Positions 1-7,702 of a DNA stretch of 64,000 bases are shown here, piece after piece. This DNA comes from Streptomyces sp. NBC_01353 (lineage in GTDB: Bacteria > Actinomycetota > Actinomycetes > Streptomycetales > Streptomycetaceae). The DNA lies in the NCBI RefSeq assembly GCF_036237275.1, contig NZ_CP108352.1, positions 7,148,501 through 7,212,500 on the forward strand, read 5' to 3'. A model generated the notes under the pieces. That model saw nothing but the letters and a program-made list of their open reading frames with translations. It had not been told where the DNA came from and did no database searches. The stretch's first letter is position 1. Every line of letters begins with the position of its first letter. Position numbers and translations under genes: made by a program.

Positions 1-81
1 CAGGTGGACCGCTACCGCGCCGAGCGGGTACGGATCGTCAGGACCGCCGAACTGCCGCTGGTGCCGGAGGCCGTCCGATGA
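1..81 (+). CDS. C-terminal tail of an upstream protein, probably CNNM/HlyC family
   Basis: Frame 1 is open from the window edge to TGA at 79-81 and gives 26 residues ending in LVPEAVR. The stop overlaps the ATG of the next gene (ATGA at 78-81), which is the usual translational coupling in this genome. Paired hemolysin-C/CNNM genes are common in actinomycetes, and the next gene is one of them, so this is probably the end of a CorC_HlyC domain from a sister gene. That assignment rests on context; the visible residues alone do not identify the family. Confidence 0.6.
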   Translation, partial: QVDRYRAERVRIVRTAELPLVPEAVR

Positions 82-1169
82 GCATGGTCCAACTGCTGTT
101 CGCCGTCCTGCTGGTGGTGGCCAACGGCTTCTTCGTCGGCGCCGAGTTCGCGCTCGTCTCCGTACGCCGCAGCCAGATCGAGCCGCTCGGCGGCAAGCGG
201 GCACGTAAGGTCCTGTACGGCCTGGAGAACCTGCCGCAGATGATGGCCGCCGCCCAGTTCGGCATCACCGTCTGCTCGTTGACCCTGGGCGCGGTGGCCG
301 AGCCGACCGTGGCGCACCTCCTCGAGCCGGTCTTCCACGCCGTACATGTGCCCGCCGGGCTGATCCATCCGCTGGGGTACGTCCTGGCGCTCGCCGCGGT
401 CGTCTCCCTCCACCTCGTCATCGGCGAGATGGTCCCGAAGAACCTCGCGATGGCGGCACCGGAGAGGACCGCGCTGTGGCTCGGGCCCGGCCTGGTCGGA
501 TTCGCCCGGATCTGCCGGCCGGTGACCCGGGCGCTCGGAGCCTGCGCCCGACTGGTGCTGCGGGCCTTCCACGTGGAGCCGAAGGACGAGGTCGAGGCGG
601 TCTTCACCCGGGTGCAGCTCGGCCGGCTGGTCGAGGACGCGGGCCAGGCCGGGCTGCTCGACCCGGCGGAGCAGGAGCGACTCGAGGACGCCCTCGAACT
701 GGGCAGCCGCCCGGTGACGGACGTCCTCATCGCCCCGGGGACCCTCGTGACGGTCACCCCGTCCGTCACCCCGAGGGAGATCGAGGAGCTCACCGTGCGC
801 ACCGGCTACTCGCGGTTCCCGGTGTGCGTCGAGGGGCGCGGGACGTTCATGGGCTTCGTGCACGTCAAGGACGTCCTCGACCTGGAGGAGCGGGAGCGGG
901 CGGTGCCCCAGCACATCTGGCGCCCCATGGCGACGGTCCGCGCCGAGCTGCCGCTCGACGACGCCCTCACCGTGATGCGCCGTGCGGCCACCCACCTCGC
1001 ACAGGTCGCGGACGGATCCGGCCACGTCCTCGGTCTTGTCGCGCTGGAGGACGTCCTGGAGACGCTGGTCGGCGAGGTCCGTGACCCGGCGCACCGCACC
1101 GAGGTGCTCACCGCCGTGCCCCTGGGCGAACAGCGCCCCGAGCGGGCGGCCCAGGCGCTGGCGGGCTGA
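78..1169 (+). CDS. CNNM/HlyC (DUF21-CBS) family membrane protein
   Basis: This 363-residue protein opens with hydrophobic segments at about 5-25, 55-80 and 97-120, including NGFFVGAEFALVSVRRS and VIGEMVPKNLA, both typical of the DUF21 transmembrane domain. A paired CBS region follows at about 215-340 (GYSRFPVCV, GFVHVKDVL). Proteins of this class are implicated in Mg2+/Co2+ transport or efflux at the cytoplasmic membrane; the older 'hemolysin' name is historical. The C-terminal CorC_HlyC domain appears to be missing, because the protein stops about 25 residues after the second CBS motif. It is translationally coupled to the preceding partial gene. Confidence 0.88.
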   Translation: MSMVQLLFAVLLVVANGFFVGAEFALVSVRRSQIEPLGGKRARKVLYGLENLPQMMAAAQFGITVCSLTLGAVAEPTVAHLLEPVFHAVHVPAGLIHPLGYVLALAAVVSLHLVIGEMVPKNLAMAAPERTALWLGPGLVGFARICRPVTRALGACARLVLRAFHVEPKDEVEAVFTRVQLGRLVEDAGQAGLLDPAEQERLEDALELGSRPVTDVLIAPGTLVTVTPSVTPREIEELTVRTGYSRFPVCVEGRGTFMGFVHVKDVLDLEERERAVPQHIWRPMATVRAELPLDDALTVMRRAATHLAQVADGSGHVLGLVALEDVLETLVGEVRDPAHRTEVLTAVPLGEQRPERAAQALAG

Positions 1170-1208
1170 CGGCGGCCCGCCGGGCGTACGCGTCCGGCGG
1201 GCCACCGT
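1169..1208. terminator. Bidirectional stem-loop terminator
   Basis: The arms 1169-1183 and 1194-1208 (GGCCCGCCGG paired with CCGGCGGGCC, extended outward with one mismatch) form a 15-bp stem with a 10-nt loop. It starts at the stop codon of the CNNM gene and lies 3 bp from the stop of the convergent AAA gene. No U-tract follows, as is usual in Streptomyces. Confidence 0.75.
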
Positions 1209-1210
1209 CG

Positions 1211-3109
1211 TCACATGCCCGGTGGCTCCTGGGGGCCCCGGGCCGTCGGCCCGCGGCCCGAAAGGACCTCGCCATAGGCCTGCATCAGATCGGCGAGGCG
1301 TAAGGTGGCCAGGTCGTCGCGCGTCGGGGTGCACGGGTAGCCGGACAGCCGGAGGTCCCGGTAGGCGCAGGACTTCTCGTACAGCGTGCGCAGGAACCGG
1401 CCGTTGCCGAGTTCGTCGATCCAGCCCTGGTCGACGACATGGCCGCTGATCGAGCGGAGCTCGTCCAGCGCCTCCTCGTCCCAGCAGTCCCCGTTCGCCG
1501 CCGCCAACACCTCGCCGATCGCGGTCAGTTCGAGCGGACGGTACGAGGGGAAGTCGACCCGGGTCGTGAAGCGCGAGGAGAGCCCGGGGTTGGTGGCGAG
1601 CAGCCGGTCCATGCCCTCGGGATAGCCGGCCAGGATCACCACCAGGTGGTCCCGGTTGTCCTCGGCGCGCTTGAGGAGCACCTGAAGGGCCTCGTCGCCG
1701 TACGCGTCGCCCTTGCTGTAGCCGGTGTTGGAGAGGGAGTACGCCTCGTCGACGAAGAGGACCCCGCCGATCGCCGAGTCGATCAGCTCGTTCGCCTTGA
1801 CCGCGGTCTGGCCGAGGAACTCGCCGACCAGATCGGCGCGTTGGGCCTCGACGAGGTGGTCGCCGCCGAGCAGGCCGAGGGCGTAGAAGACCCGTCCGAG
1901 GATCCGGGCGACGGTGGTCTTCCCGGTGCCGGAGGGGCCGGAGAAGACAAAGTGACGTTTCGGCGGCTGGACGGGGAGGCCCTGCCCGGCCCGCAGCCTG
2001 GCCATCTCCAGCTGCGCGGACAACGCTTTGACCTGCCGTTTCACCGGCTCCATCCCGACCATGCGCTCCAGTTCGGCGAGCGCCTCGGCGAGCAGGGCAG
2101 GGTCGGTGGGGCTGGCGGGGAAGCGGGGCGGGGCCGGCTGCAGGGGGATGGCCGCCTTCTGCCGTACGCCGTCCGGGGGTTCGGGCGGCCCGTTGGAGGC
2201 GGGCGGGGGGCCGGGCTCCGTACCCAGCCGAAGCGCGTCGGGGGCCGCCCCCTCGGGGTCGGTCTGTGTCGCGTCGGCCGTGTCCTGCCCGACACCGCCG
2301 AGGGCGACCGTGGCGAGCCCCGCCGGGTCGTCCGGCCCCTCGAACCCGTCGTACTCGGCGATCGCCGCCAGCCGGGCGGCCGTGTCCATGAACGCCGGGT
2401 CGATCCGGTGCACGGCTCGGTAGAGCGGCAGGGCGGCGGCGCTGCGCCCGGTGCCCTCGTGCGCCCGGGCCAGCCAGTAGCGCAGCTCCTTACGCTGCGG
2501 CTGCTCGCTGCGACAGCGCATCAGCGCCGCCGAGAGCAGCGGCTCCGCCTGGCTGTACATCTCCAGGCGGACCCGGGCCATCCCACCGAAGAGCCCCGCC
2601 TCGATACCGAGCAGAGGGTCGTTGACGAGCGACTCGGTGTGGCGGACCAACTGGTCCCAGTCCTTGACGAGATAGGACCGGCAGGCGTGCAGAAAGCGGA
2701 CCTGGGGATCGGTGTCGACCGGCGGCAGTCCCGCCAACGCCCGGTCCAGCTCCGGCACATGGCGTCCGTCCAGCCAGTGCGAGGCGTGCGCGAGCAGCAG
2801 ATCCCGTGGGCTCTCCAGTACCGGCTGCACCCACCAGCCCAGCCAGTACCAGGAGTTCAGGGTCCGGCGGTGCCGGGCGCGCTGTTCTCCGAAGCGGTCG
2901 CGGTTGCGGTACATCCGCAGCAGCGCGGTGGTGGTGTCCACGCGCAGCGCGTGCAGCCCGAGCCAGGCGTCCGCCATGCCGGGATCGACGCGTACCGCCG
3001 ATCGGAACTCTTCCTCCGCCTGCGGATAGGCGCCCATCGTGTAGGCGTCGACTCCCCGCAGCCAGGCGAGCTCGGCCGGGGCCTGTCCGCCCTGCGTGCC
3101 GATGTCCAT
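1211..3109 (-). CDS. TPR-AAA+ ATPase, CbxX/CfqX (EccA-like)
   Basis: This is a 632-residue protein. The first 300 residues or so are helical repeats of TPR type (GAYPQAEEEFRSAVRVDPGM). A Pro-rich linker is followed by an AAA+ module with Walker A GPSGTGKTT near residue 388 and Walker B VLFVDEAYSL near 447. The layout of N-terminal TPR plus CbxX-type AAA is that of EccA of type VII secretion, but no Esx, EccB, EccC or EccD gene lies nearby, so the role is open. The ATG at 3109 was chosen because GGGGGA precedes it closely and the TPR homology starts there; a longer in-frame extension upstream looks non-coding. It converges on the CNNM gene. Confidence 0.87.
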   Translation of the reverse strand: MDIGTQGGQAPAELAWLRGVDAYTMGAYPQAEEEFRSAVRVDPGMADAWLGLHALRVDTTTALLRMYRNRDRFGEQRARHRRTLNSWYWLGWWVQPVLESPRDLLLAHASHWLDGRHVPELDRALAGLPPVDTDPQVRFLHACRSYLVKDWDQLVRHTESLVNDPLLGIEAGLFGGMARVRLEMYSQAEPLLSAALMRCRSEQPQRKELRYWLARAHEGTGRSAAALPLYRAVHRIDPAFMDTAARLAAIAEYDGFEGPDDPAGLATVALGGVGQDTADATQTDPEGAAPDALRLGTEPGPPPASNGPPEPPDGVRQKAAIPLQPAPPRFPASPTDPALLAEALAELERMVGMEPVKRQVKALSAQLEMARLRAGQGLPVQPPKRHFVFSGPSGTGKTTVARILGRVFYALGLLGGDHLVEAQRADLVGEFLGQTAVKANELIDSAIGGVLFVDEAYSLSNTGYSKGDAYGDEALQVLLKRAEDNRDHLVVILAGYPEGMDRLLATNPGLSSRFTTRVDFPSYRPLELTAIGEVLAAANGDCWDEEALDELRSISGHVVDQGWIDELGNGRFLRTLYEKSCAYRDLRLSGYPCTPTRDDLATLRLADLMQAYGEVLSGRGPTARGPQEPPGM

Positions 3110-3473
3110 CGGGTCCCCCACAAAACGTGCCCCCGTTGCTGTCCCGGCGGGCGGGCGCCCGCCGGAAGCCGTACAGAACCGCCTTCTCGTGGACGGGATA
3201 TGACCCCACCGAGGGGCATCGTACCTGCACAGAGCGTGCGCGACGAAGGAGAAGCGCATGATCCGGTAGCCGTGACCCTGGGTAAGCATCAAGGTCGGCA
3301 ACGGGCCGGAGAAAGGGATGATCAGGGCAGAACGAAGCCCCCGATCACGGGGGAACAACCGGGGGCTTCGTGTCCGCGGCGACTCCGAAAAGCCGCACAT
3401 TGAGAACGTAAGACCTGTACGCCCCTTGGGTCAAGGTGAGTTGAGGCACTTGCGGAAGTGCGCTTTCACCTGC
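3110..3473. other. Gene-free stretch between two minus-strand genes
   Basis: About 360 bp separate the start of the AAA gene from the stop of the next minus-strand gene. It contains the terminator at 3333-3370 and should hold the promoter of the AAA gene. I see no convincing small ORF, tRNA or riboswitch. Confidence 0.6.
3333..3370. terminator. Stem-loop terminator downstream of the P-loop kinase
   Basis: CGAAGCCCCCG and CGGGGGCTTCG form a perfect 11-bp stem around a loop of about 16 nt. It lies about 100 bp beyond the stop of the minus-strand kinase gene and upstream of the AAA gene, so it probably insulates the two. Confidence 0.75.
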
Positions 3474-4100
3474 TCATTTCCGGAGGCGGGATCCATCACG
3501 CTCCGTGAGGATGTGGTTCGGGCTCGCGGTCACAGAGGGCCCAGGAAGCCACTCGTAACCCTCAGGGCACTCCCGTACCAGCGCGTCGGCGAAGGGCCGA
3601 GAAGGGTCCGCGGCGAAATGGCGAGTCTCCGCCACCGTCCAGCCGTCCCAGAACGCGGACTGCGCCGGGCCGTCGCGGTCCCGGCCGCGAACCCACGACT
3701 CCTCGGGGTCCCGTTCCATCCAGAGCAGCGCGGCGAGATACGGCCGCAGAGCACGCCGCCCCGCGCCGACACCCTCCACGAGGACGACAGGAGCCGGGGG
3801 CAGCTCCCGAGGCGGGCCGAAGGTCCGCAGATTCCAGTCGTACGGGTGAAAGAGCGCGGTCTCGCCCCGTGAGAGGGGCGCGAGCACCTGGTCCCGCATC
3901 CGCTCCGTCCACGCGAACAGCTCCTCGTGGGTGGCGAGGTCGTCGAGATGGAGGACGGGCGCGACCAGCCGGGCGGCGAGGCGGGCGGCGAAGGTGGACT
4001 TCCCCGAGCCGGCGTGACCGTCGACCGCGACCAGCCGCACCGGCCCGCAGGAGGGCGGCAGGCTGCGCAGCGCGTCGGCGGCGCGGTCGGCATGGGTCAT
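3474..4100 (-). CDS. Uridine kinase-like P-loop NTPase
   Basis: The 208-residue product carries Walker A GHAGSGKST at residues 28-36, LHLDDL a short distance downstream, and YDWNLRTFG, a pattern seen in uridine kinase/AAA-18 type nucleotide or small-molecule kinases. The true substrate cannot be read from the sequence. The ATG at 4100 places the P-loop at the expected distance from the N terminus; the open frame extends further upstream but that part has no family signature. It is transcribed divergently from the secreted C39-like protease across a 227-bp region with a DasR-like palindrome. Confidence 0.82.
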   Translation of the reverse strand: MTHADRAADALRSLPPSCGPVRLVAVDGHAGSGKSTFAARLAARLVAPVLHLDDLATHEELFAWTERMRDQVLAPLSRGETALFHPYDWNLRTFGPPRELPPAPVVLVEGVGAGRRALRPYLAALLWMERDPEESWVRGRDRDGPAQSAFWDGWTVAETRHFAADPSRPFADALVRECPEGYEWLPGPSVTASPNHILTERDGSRLRK

Positions 4101-4154
4101 GGAGGCAAGCGTAGGCGAAGGTCGTTCGCCGCAGGTCAGGGGCGTGGCGCTGCC

Positions 4155-4170
4155 AGTGGACGAGACCAAT
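4155..4170. promoter_or_regulatory. dre-like (DasR-type) palindrome in a divergent promoter region
   Basis: The 16 bases AGTGGACGAGACCAAT match the published DasR consensus A(C/G)TGGTCTAGACCA(C/G)T at 13 positions. They run directly into a perfect 12-bp palindrome ACCAATATTGGT at 4165-4176. The site lies 55 bp upstream of the kinase start and about 157 bp upstream of the protease start. DasR binding is inferred, not shown. Confidence 0.4.
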
Positions 4171-4327
4171 ATTGGTGCGGCGACGCGGGTCGAATCGCTG
4201 GCAGAAGCCCTCCACGAGCCGCGATAGTGGTCCACGCCCGACACGCCTTCGACCCACCTCGCTGCACCACGCGCACCCGCAGCCCCGTCTGTTCGCCTCA
4301 ACCGTTCTCGACTGGGGGTCACCGCCC

Positions 4328-5698
4328 ATGACCAGCTCCACCCCGCGCAGAACCGTCCTCGCCGCGGCGCTCGCGGCCGCCGCGGGAACGGCCGCGGCCT
4401 CCGCCGCACCGGCGACCGCCCTGGCCGGCGACGACACGGACGCCCCGCTCCCGGCCGCAGCCGCTCCCGGCCTCGTCGACAACCGCTTCTGGACCTCGTA
4501 CACCGACTGGCGCTGCGGCAGCTCCGCCGGCACCCGGGCCGTCGCCGGCCACCGCCCCGGCCTCGTGATCGCCACCCCCGCCGGCCGTCTCGACTACACC
4601 GACCCGCACACCGACACCACCTCCACCTGGGAGTACGCGAGCTGGACCTCCCCGGTCCACACCTCCACCGTCCCCGCGGCCGAGGTCATCGCCTCCTGGA
4701 ACGCCGACACCCCGCCCGGCACCTGGATCCAGATCGAACTGCGTGGTACCTACAACGACGCCGGCGCCACCCCCTGGTTCGTGATGGGCCGCTGGGCGGC
4801 CGGGGACGGCGACATCAAGCGGACCTCGGTCGACGACCAGAGCGACGGCAGAAGCTCCATCTGGACCGACACCTTCTCCGTCGACGACGCGGCGAGCGGA
4901 CTGCGCCTGGTCTCGTACCAGCTGCGCCTGACCCTCCACCGGGCCCCCGGCACGGACCTGACCCCGAGGGTGTGGCGACTCGGCGCGATGGCCTCCGACA
5001 TCCCCGACCGCTTCACCGTCCCCGCCTCCGCGCCCGGACTCGACCGCGAGCTCGCCGTCCCGCGCTACTCGCAGAACACCCACGTCGGCCAGTACCCCGA
5101 GTACGACAACGGCGGCGAGGCCTGGTGCAGCCCCACCTCCTCGCAGATGATCGTCGAGTACTGGGGTCGTAGGCCGAGCGACGAGGACCTGGCCTGGGTG
5201 AACCCGGACTTCGACGACCCACAGGTCTGCCACGCGGCCCGGTTCACCTTCGACCACCAGTACGAGGGCTGCGGCAACTGGCCCTTCAACGCCGCCTACG
5301 CCGCCACCTACCGGGACATGAACGCCGTCGTGACCCGACTGCGCTCCCTCACCGAGCTGGAGACCCTGATCCGGGCGGGCATCCCGGCCATAACGTCACA
5401 GTCCTTCCTCAAGGAGGAGCTGACCGGTGCCGGCTACGGCACCTCCGGCCATCTGATGACCGTCATCGGCTTCACCGCGGACGGCGACGTGATCGCCAAC
5501 GACCCCGCATCGCCCAGCAACGAGGCCGTCCGCAGGGTCTACCGCCGCCGCGAGTGGGAGAACATCTGGCTCCGTACCAAGCGGTACAACGCGAGCGGGA
5601 AAGTGGTCTCCGGCACAGGCGGGGTCTGCTACCTCTACTTCCCCGACCGGCTTACGCCCGCCCAGCGCAAGGCATTGGCGGCCGTCGGCATTCGCTGA
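4328..5698 (+). CDS. Secreted C39-family (peptidase_C39_2) protein, Tat-type signal
   Basis: The 456-residue protein begins with a twin-arginine signal (RR at 7-8, then an Ala-rich hydrophobic stretch to about residue 33), so export by Tat is likely. The first half resembles a beta-rich domain (ASWTSPVHTSTVPAAEVIASW). The second half is papain-like: GGEAWCSPTSSQM with candidate nucleophile Cys267, GTSGHLMTVIGF with His375, and VIANDPAS with Asn391/Asp392. Members of this family are usually annotated as C39 peptidases, but cleavage specificity is unknown. ATG 4328 was preferred over upstream in-frame starts because it gives an intact signal peptide. Confidence 0.88.
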   Translation: MTSSTPRRTVLAAALAAAAGTAAASAAPATALAGDDTDAPLPAAAAPGLVDNRFWTSYTDWRCGSSAGTRAVAGHRPGLVIATPAGRLDYTDPHTDTTSTWEYASWTSPVHTSTVPAAEVIASWNADTPPGTWIQIELRGTYNDAGATPWFVMGRWAAGDGDIKRTSVDDQSDGRSSIWTDTFSVDDAASGLRLVSYQLRLTLHRAPGTDLTPRVWRLGAMASDIPDRFTVPASAPGLDRELAVPRYSQNTHVGQYPEYDNGGEAWCSPTSSQMIVEYWGRRPSDEDLAWVNPDFDDPQVCHAARFTFDHQYEGCGNWPFNAAYAATYRDMNAVVTRLRSLTELETLIRAGIPAITSQSFLKEELTGAGYGTSGHLMTVIGFTADGDVIANDPASPSNEAVRRVYRRREWENIWLRTKRYNASGKVVSGTGGVCYLYFPDRLTPAQRKALAAVGIR

Positions 5699-5773
5699 CG
5701 CGGGATCGGCGCACCCCGGGGCGTGAGGAACGTCTCTACCCCGGGGCCGCCCCCGCCGGGCACTGTGGTGGCC

Positions 5774-5920
5774 ATGACCGCCACCACGCACTCCGCCGCC
5801 CGCTCGCGCGCCCGCACCGGCGGCCCCAAGGACGACGGGCCGAAGATCCTGGAGCACGTCCTGGGCTGGACCCTGGTCGTCGTCCTCGCCATGTTCGTCA
5901 CCCAGGCCGGGTTGATGTGA
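5774..5920 (+). CDS. Small single-span membrane protein, SCO1431-like
   Basis: A 48-residue ORF with a basic N terminus (SRARTGGPKDDGPK) followed by one hydrophobic helix (VLGWTLVVVLAMFVTQAGL) ending at the C terminus. I recognise it as the small SCO1431-type membrane protein found across Streptomyces; size, topology and position a few genes from ppm1 and rbpA agree. Function is unknown. ATG 5774 is chosen because the upstream extension is Pro-rich and atypical. No partner can be inferred beyond its location between the protease and an acyl-CoA dehydrogenase. Confidence 0.75.
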   Translation: MTATTHSAARSRARTGGPKDDGPKILEHVLGWTLVVVLAMFVTQAGLM

Positions 5921-6120
5921 CCTTGCCTTCCGGGGTCGGACCCCAGAGGCGCCGCCCCGTGTGACCGGAGGCGGCCGAACGGGCATACTCCCTGCGCCAC
6001 GGGCGCCGGGCGCCCCCGAGCGCGATCCGCCGGGGGAGCATCGGCGCAGCAGTGACCACCGGCGGCATCGCGCCACCCGCGCACGCCGTCGCAGCGCCCG
6101 AGAGGGAGGAGTGCGCCGCC

Positions 6121-7293
6121 ATGCCCGACCGCGCCCCGCAGACCGTGGAACGCCGGTTGCCCACCGAGGAGGCCGGGGACCTGTTCGCCCTGGTCCGTGA
6201 GATCACCGAGCGGGAGATCGCGCCCCGGGCCGCCGAGGAGGAGGACGCCGGCCACTTCCCCCGGGAGGTCTTCTCGCTGCTCTCCGCCTCCGGCCTGCTC
6301 GGACTCCCGTACGACTCCGACTACGGTGGCGGTGACCAGCCCTACGCCGTCTATCTCCAGGTGCTCGAAGAGCTCGCCGCCGCCCGCCTCACCGTCGGTC
6401 TCGGCGTCAGCGTCCACTCCCTGTCCTGCCACGCGCTCGCGAACTTCGGCACCAAGGACCAGCGGGCCGCGCAGCTGCCGGCGATGCTGGGCGGCGGCCT
6501 GCTCGGCGCGTACTGCCTCTCGGAGCCGGCATCCGGTTCCGACGCGGCCGCCCTGCGCACGAAGGCGGTCCGGGACGGCGACGCCTGGGTTCTCACCGGT
6601 ACGAAGGCGTGGATCACCCATGGCGGGATCGCCGACTTCTACACGGTCATGGCCCGTACCGGCGGCGAGGGCCCGAAGGGGATCACCGCGTTCCTGGTCC
6701 CCGGGGACGCGGCGGGCCTGAGCGCGGCCGCGCCGGAGCGGAAGATGGGGATGAAGGGCTCGCCCACCGCGCAGCTCCACCTGGACGGGGTGCGGATCCC
6801 CGACACCCGCCGTATCGGAGAGGAAGGGCAGGGCTTCACGATCGCGCTCTCCGCCCTCGACTCCGGGCGGCTCGGGATCGCGGCCTGTGCGGTGGGGGTT
6901 GCGCAGGCGGCCCTGGACCAGGCCGTCTCGTACGCCGGCGAGCGGCGTCAGTTCGGCCGTCCGATCGCCGACTTCCAAGGGATCCGCTTCCTGCTCGCGG
7001 ACATGGCGACGCAGATCGAGGCGGGCCGTGCGCTGTACCTGGAGGCGGCGCGGCTGCGGGACGAGGGGCGGCCCTTCGGGCGGCAGGCGGCGATGGCGAA
7101 GCTCTTCTGCACGGACGCGGCCATGCGGATCACCACGGACGCGGTGCAGGTGCTCGGCGGCTACGGGTACACCGCTGACTTCCCCGTCGAGCGCTACATG
7201 CGCGAGGCGAAGGTGCTGCAGATCGTCGAGGGGACCAATCAGATCCAGCGGATGGTCATCGCGCGGCACCTTGTCGGACCAGAGACCCGCTGA
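6121..7293 (+). CDS. Acyl-CoA dehydrogenase
   Basis: The product has 390 residues, the normal length of the family. It shows the helical N-terminal domain, the FAD/substrate signature AYCLSEPASGSD, the LTGTKAWITHGG strand region, and the C-terminal motif QVLGGYGYTADFPVERYMR followed by VEGTNQIQR. It would oxidise an acyl-CoA thioester to the 2,3-enoyl-CoA with FAD, passing electrons to ETF. ATG 6121 has GGGAGGAG about 10 bp upstream; the open frame reaches back to 6052 without a better site. The downstream genes are also lipid-related in appearance. Substrate chain length is not deducible. Confidence 0.93.
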   Translation: MPDRAPQTVERRLPTEEAGDLFALVREITEREIAPRAAEEEDAGHFPREVFSLLSASGLLGLPYDSDYGGGDQPYAVYLQVLEELAAARLTVGLGVSVHSLSCHALANFGTKDQRAAQLPAMLGGGLLGAYCLSEPASGSDAAALRTKAVRDGDAWVLTGTKAWITHGGIADFYTVMARTGGEGPKGITAFLVPGDAAGLSAAAPERKMGMKGSPTAQLHLDGVRIPDTRRIGEEGQGFTIALSALDSGRLGIAACAVGVAQAALDQAVSYAGERRQFGRPIADFQGIRFLLADMATQIEAGRALYLEAARLRDEGRPFGRQAAMAKLFCTDAAMRITTDAVQVLGGYGYTADFPVERYMREAKVLQIVEGTNQIQRMVIARHLVGPETR

Positions 7294-7543
7294 CAAGGGT
7301 GTCGCTCACCCCGCTCACCCGTACGGTCCGGTCCGCCCACACGGGGGCGGCCATCAGCCGGTTCCACTCCTGGTCGCTGCGGCCCGGCAGCGTCCGGCCG
7401 TGGCTGGCCCACTGGCTGAGCAGCGCCTTGTAGATGGGTGGGTCGGCGAGGTGCGCCCCTTGATGCGGAACCGATTCTTCAGTGCGCGGCTCGGCGAGGC
7501 GACGCCGTCCGCTCCCGACCGGGGTGGTGTACAGCGAGGTCAT
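7256..7543 (-). CDS. Small conserved-looking hypothetical protein
   Basis: This 95-residue ORF encodes ALLSQWASHGRTLPGRSDQE followed by WNRLMAAPVW. I believe this core (Q/R-W...GRTLPGR.D.EW.RL...PVW) recurs in small Streptomyces proteins, though I cannot verify that here. Codon use in the middle (7300-7470) has the high third-position GC of real genes, while the tail that overlaps the last 38 bp of the acyl-CoA dehydrogenase does not. It is divergent from the CrtC-like gene at 7703. There is no good Shine-Dalgarno sequence before the ATG, so the start could be internal. Function unknown. Confidence 0.6.
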   Translation of the reverse strand: MTSLYTTPVGSGRRRLAEPRTEESVPHQGAHLADPPIYKALLSQWASHGRTLPGRSDQEWNRLMAAPVWADRTVRVSGVSDTLVSGSLVRQGAAR

Positions 7544-7658
7544 GCCCGTCCCAACGCGCCCGGCCCGCCGGGGGTCACCGCCGGACGGAATCGAGCGGGA
7601 GTTCGGGAGCTACCCGGGATCGATCCGGTGTCGCACGACTCTGGCCCTCGGCAAGCTT

Positions 7659-7675
7659 TCTGACTTACCGTCAGA
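7659..7675. promoter_or_regulatory. Palindromic operator TCTGAC-N5-GTCAGA (copy 1)
   Basis: A perfect inverted repeat with 6-bp arms and a 5-bp spacer (TTACC) lies 27 bp upstream of the ATG at 7703, where a repressor would block a promoter. The same arms and spacing recur at 52404-52420 in front of the DUF35/thiolase genes. The size fits a TetR-family dimer site, but no TetR gene is visible in the window. Confidence 0.6.
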
Positions 7676-7702
7676 TCTCGCTCGCCGACCAGGAGGTCAG
7701 CC

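Noticed and set aside
1439-3403. Long plus-strand frame opposite the AAA gene
   Set aside because: It is antisense shadow; the minus strand has TPR and AAA motifs in the correct order.
3110-3473. Possible tRNA or riboswitch in the gap
   Set aside because: I found no T-loop, anticodon arm or known aptamer core, only a terminator stem-loop.
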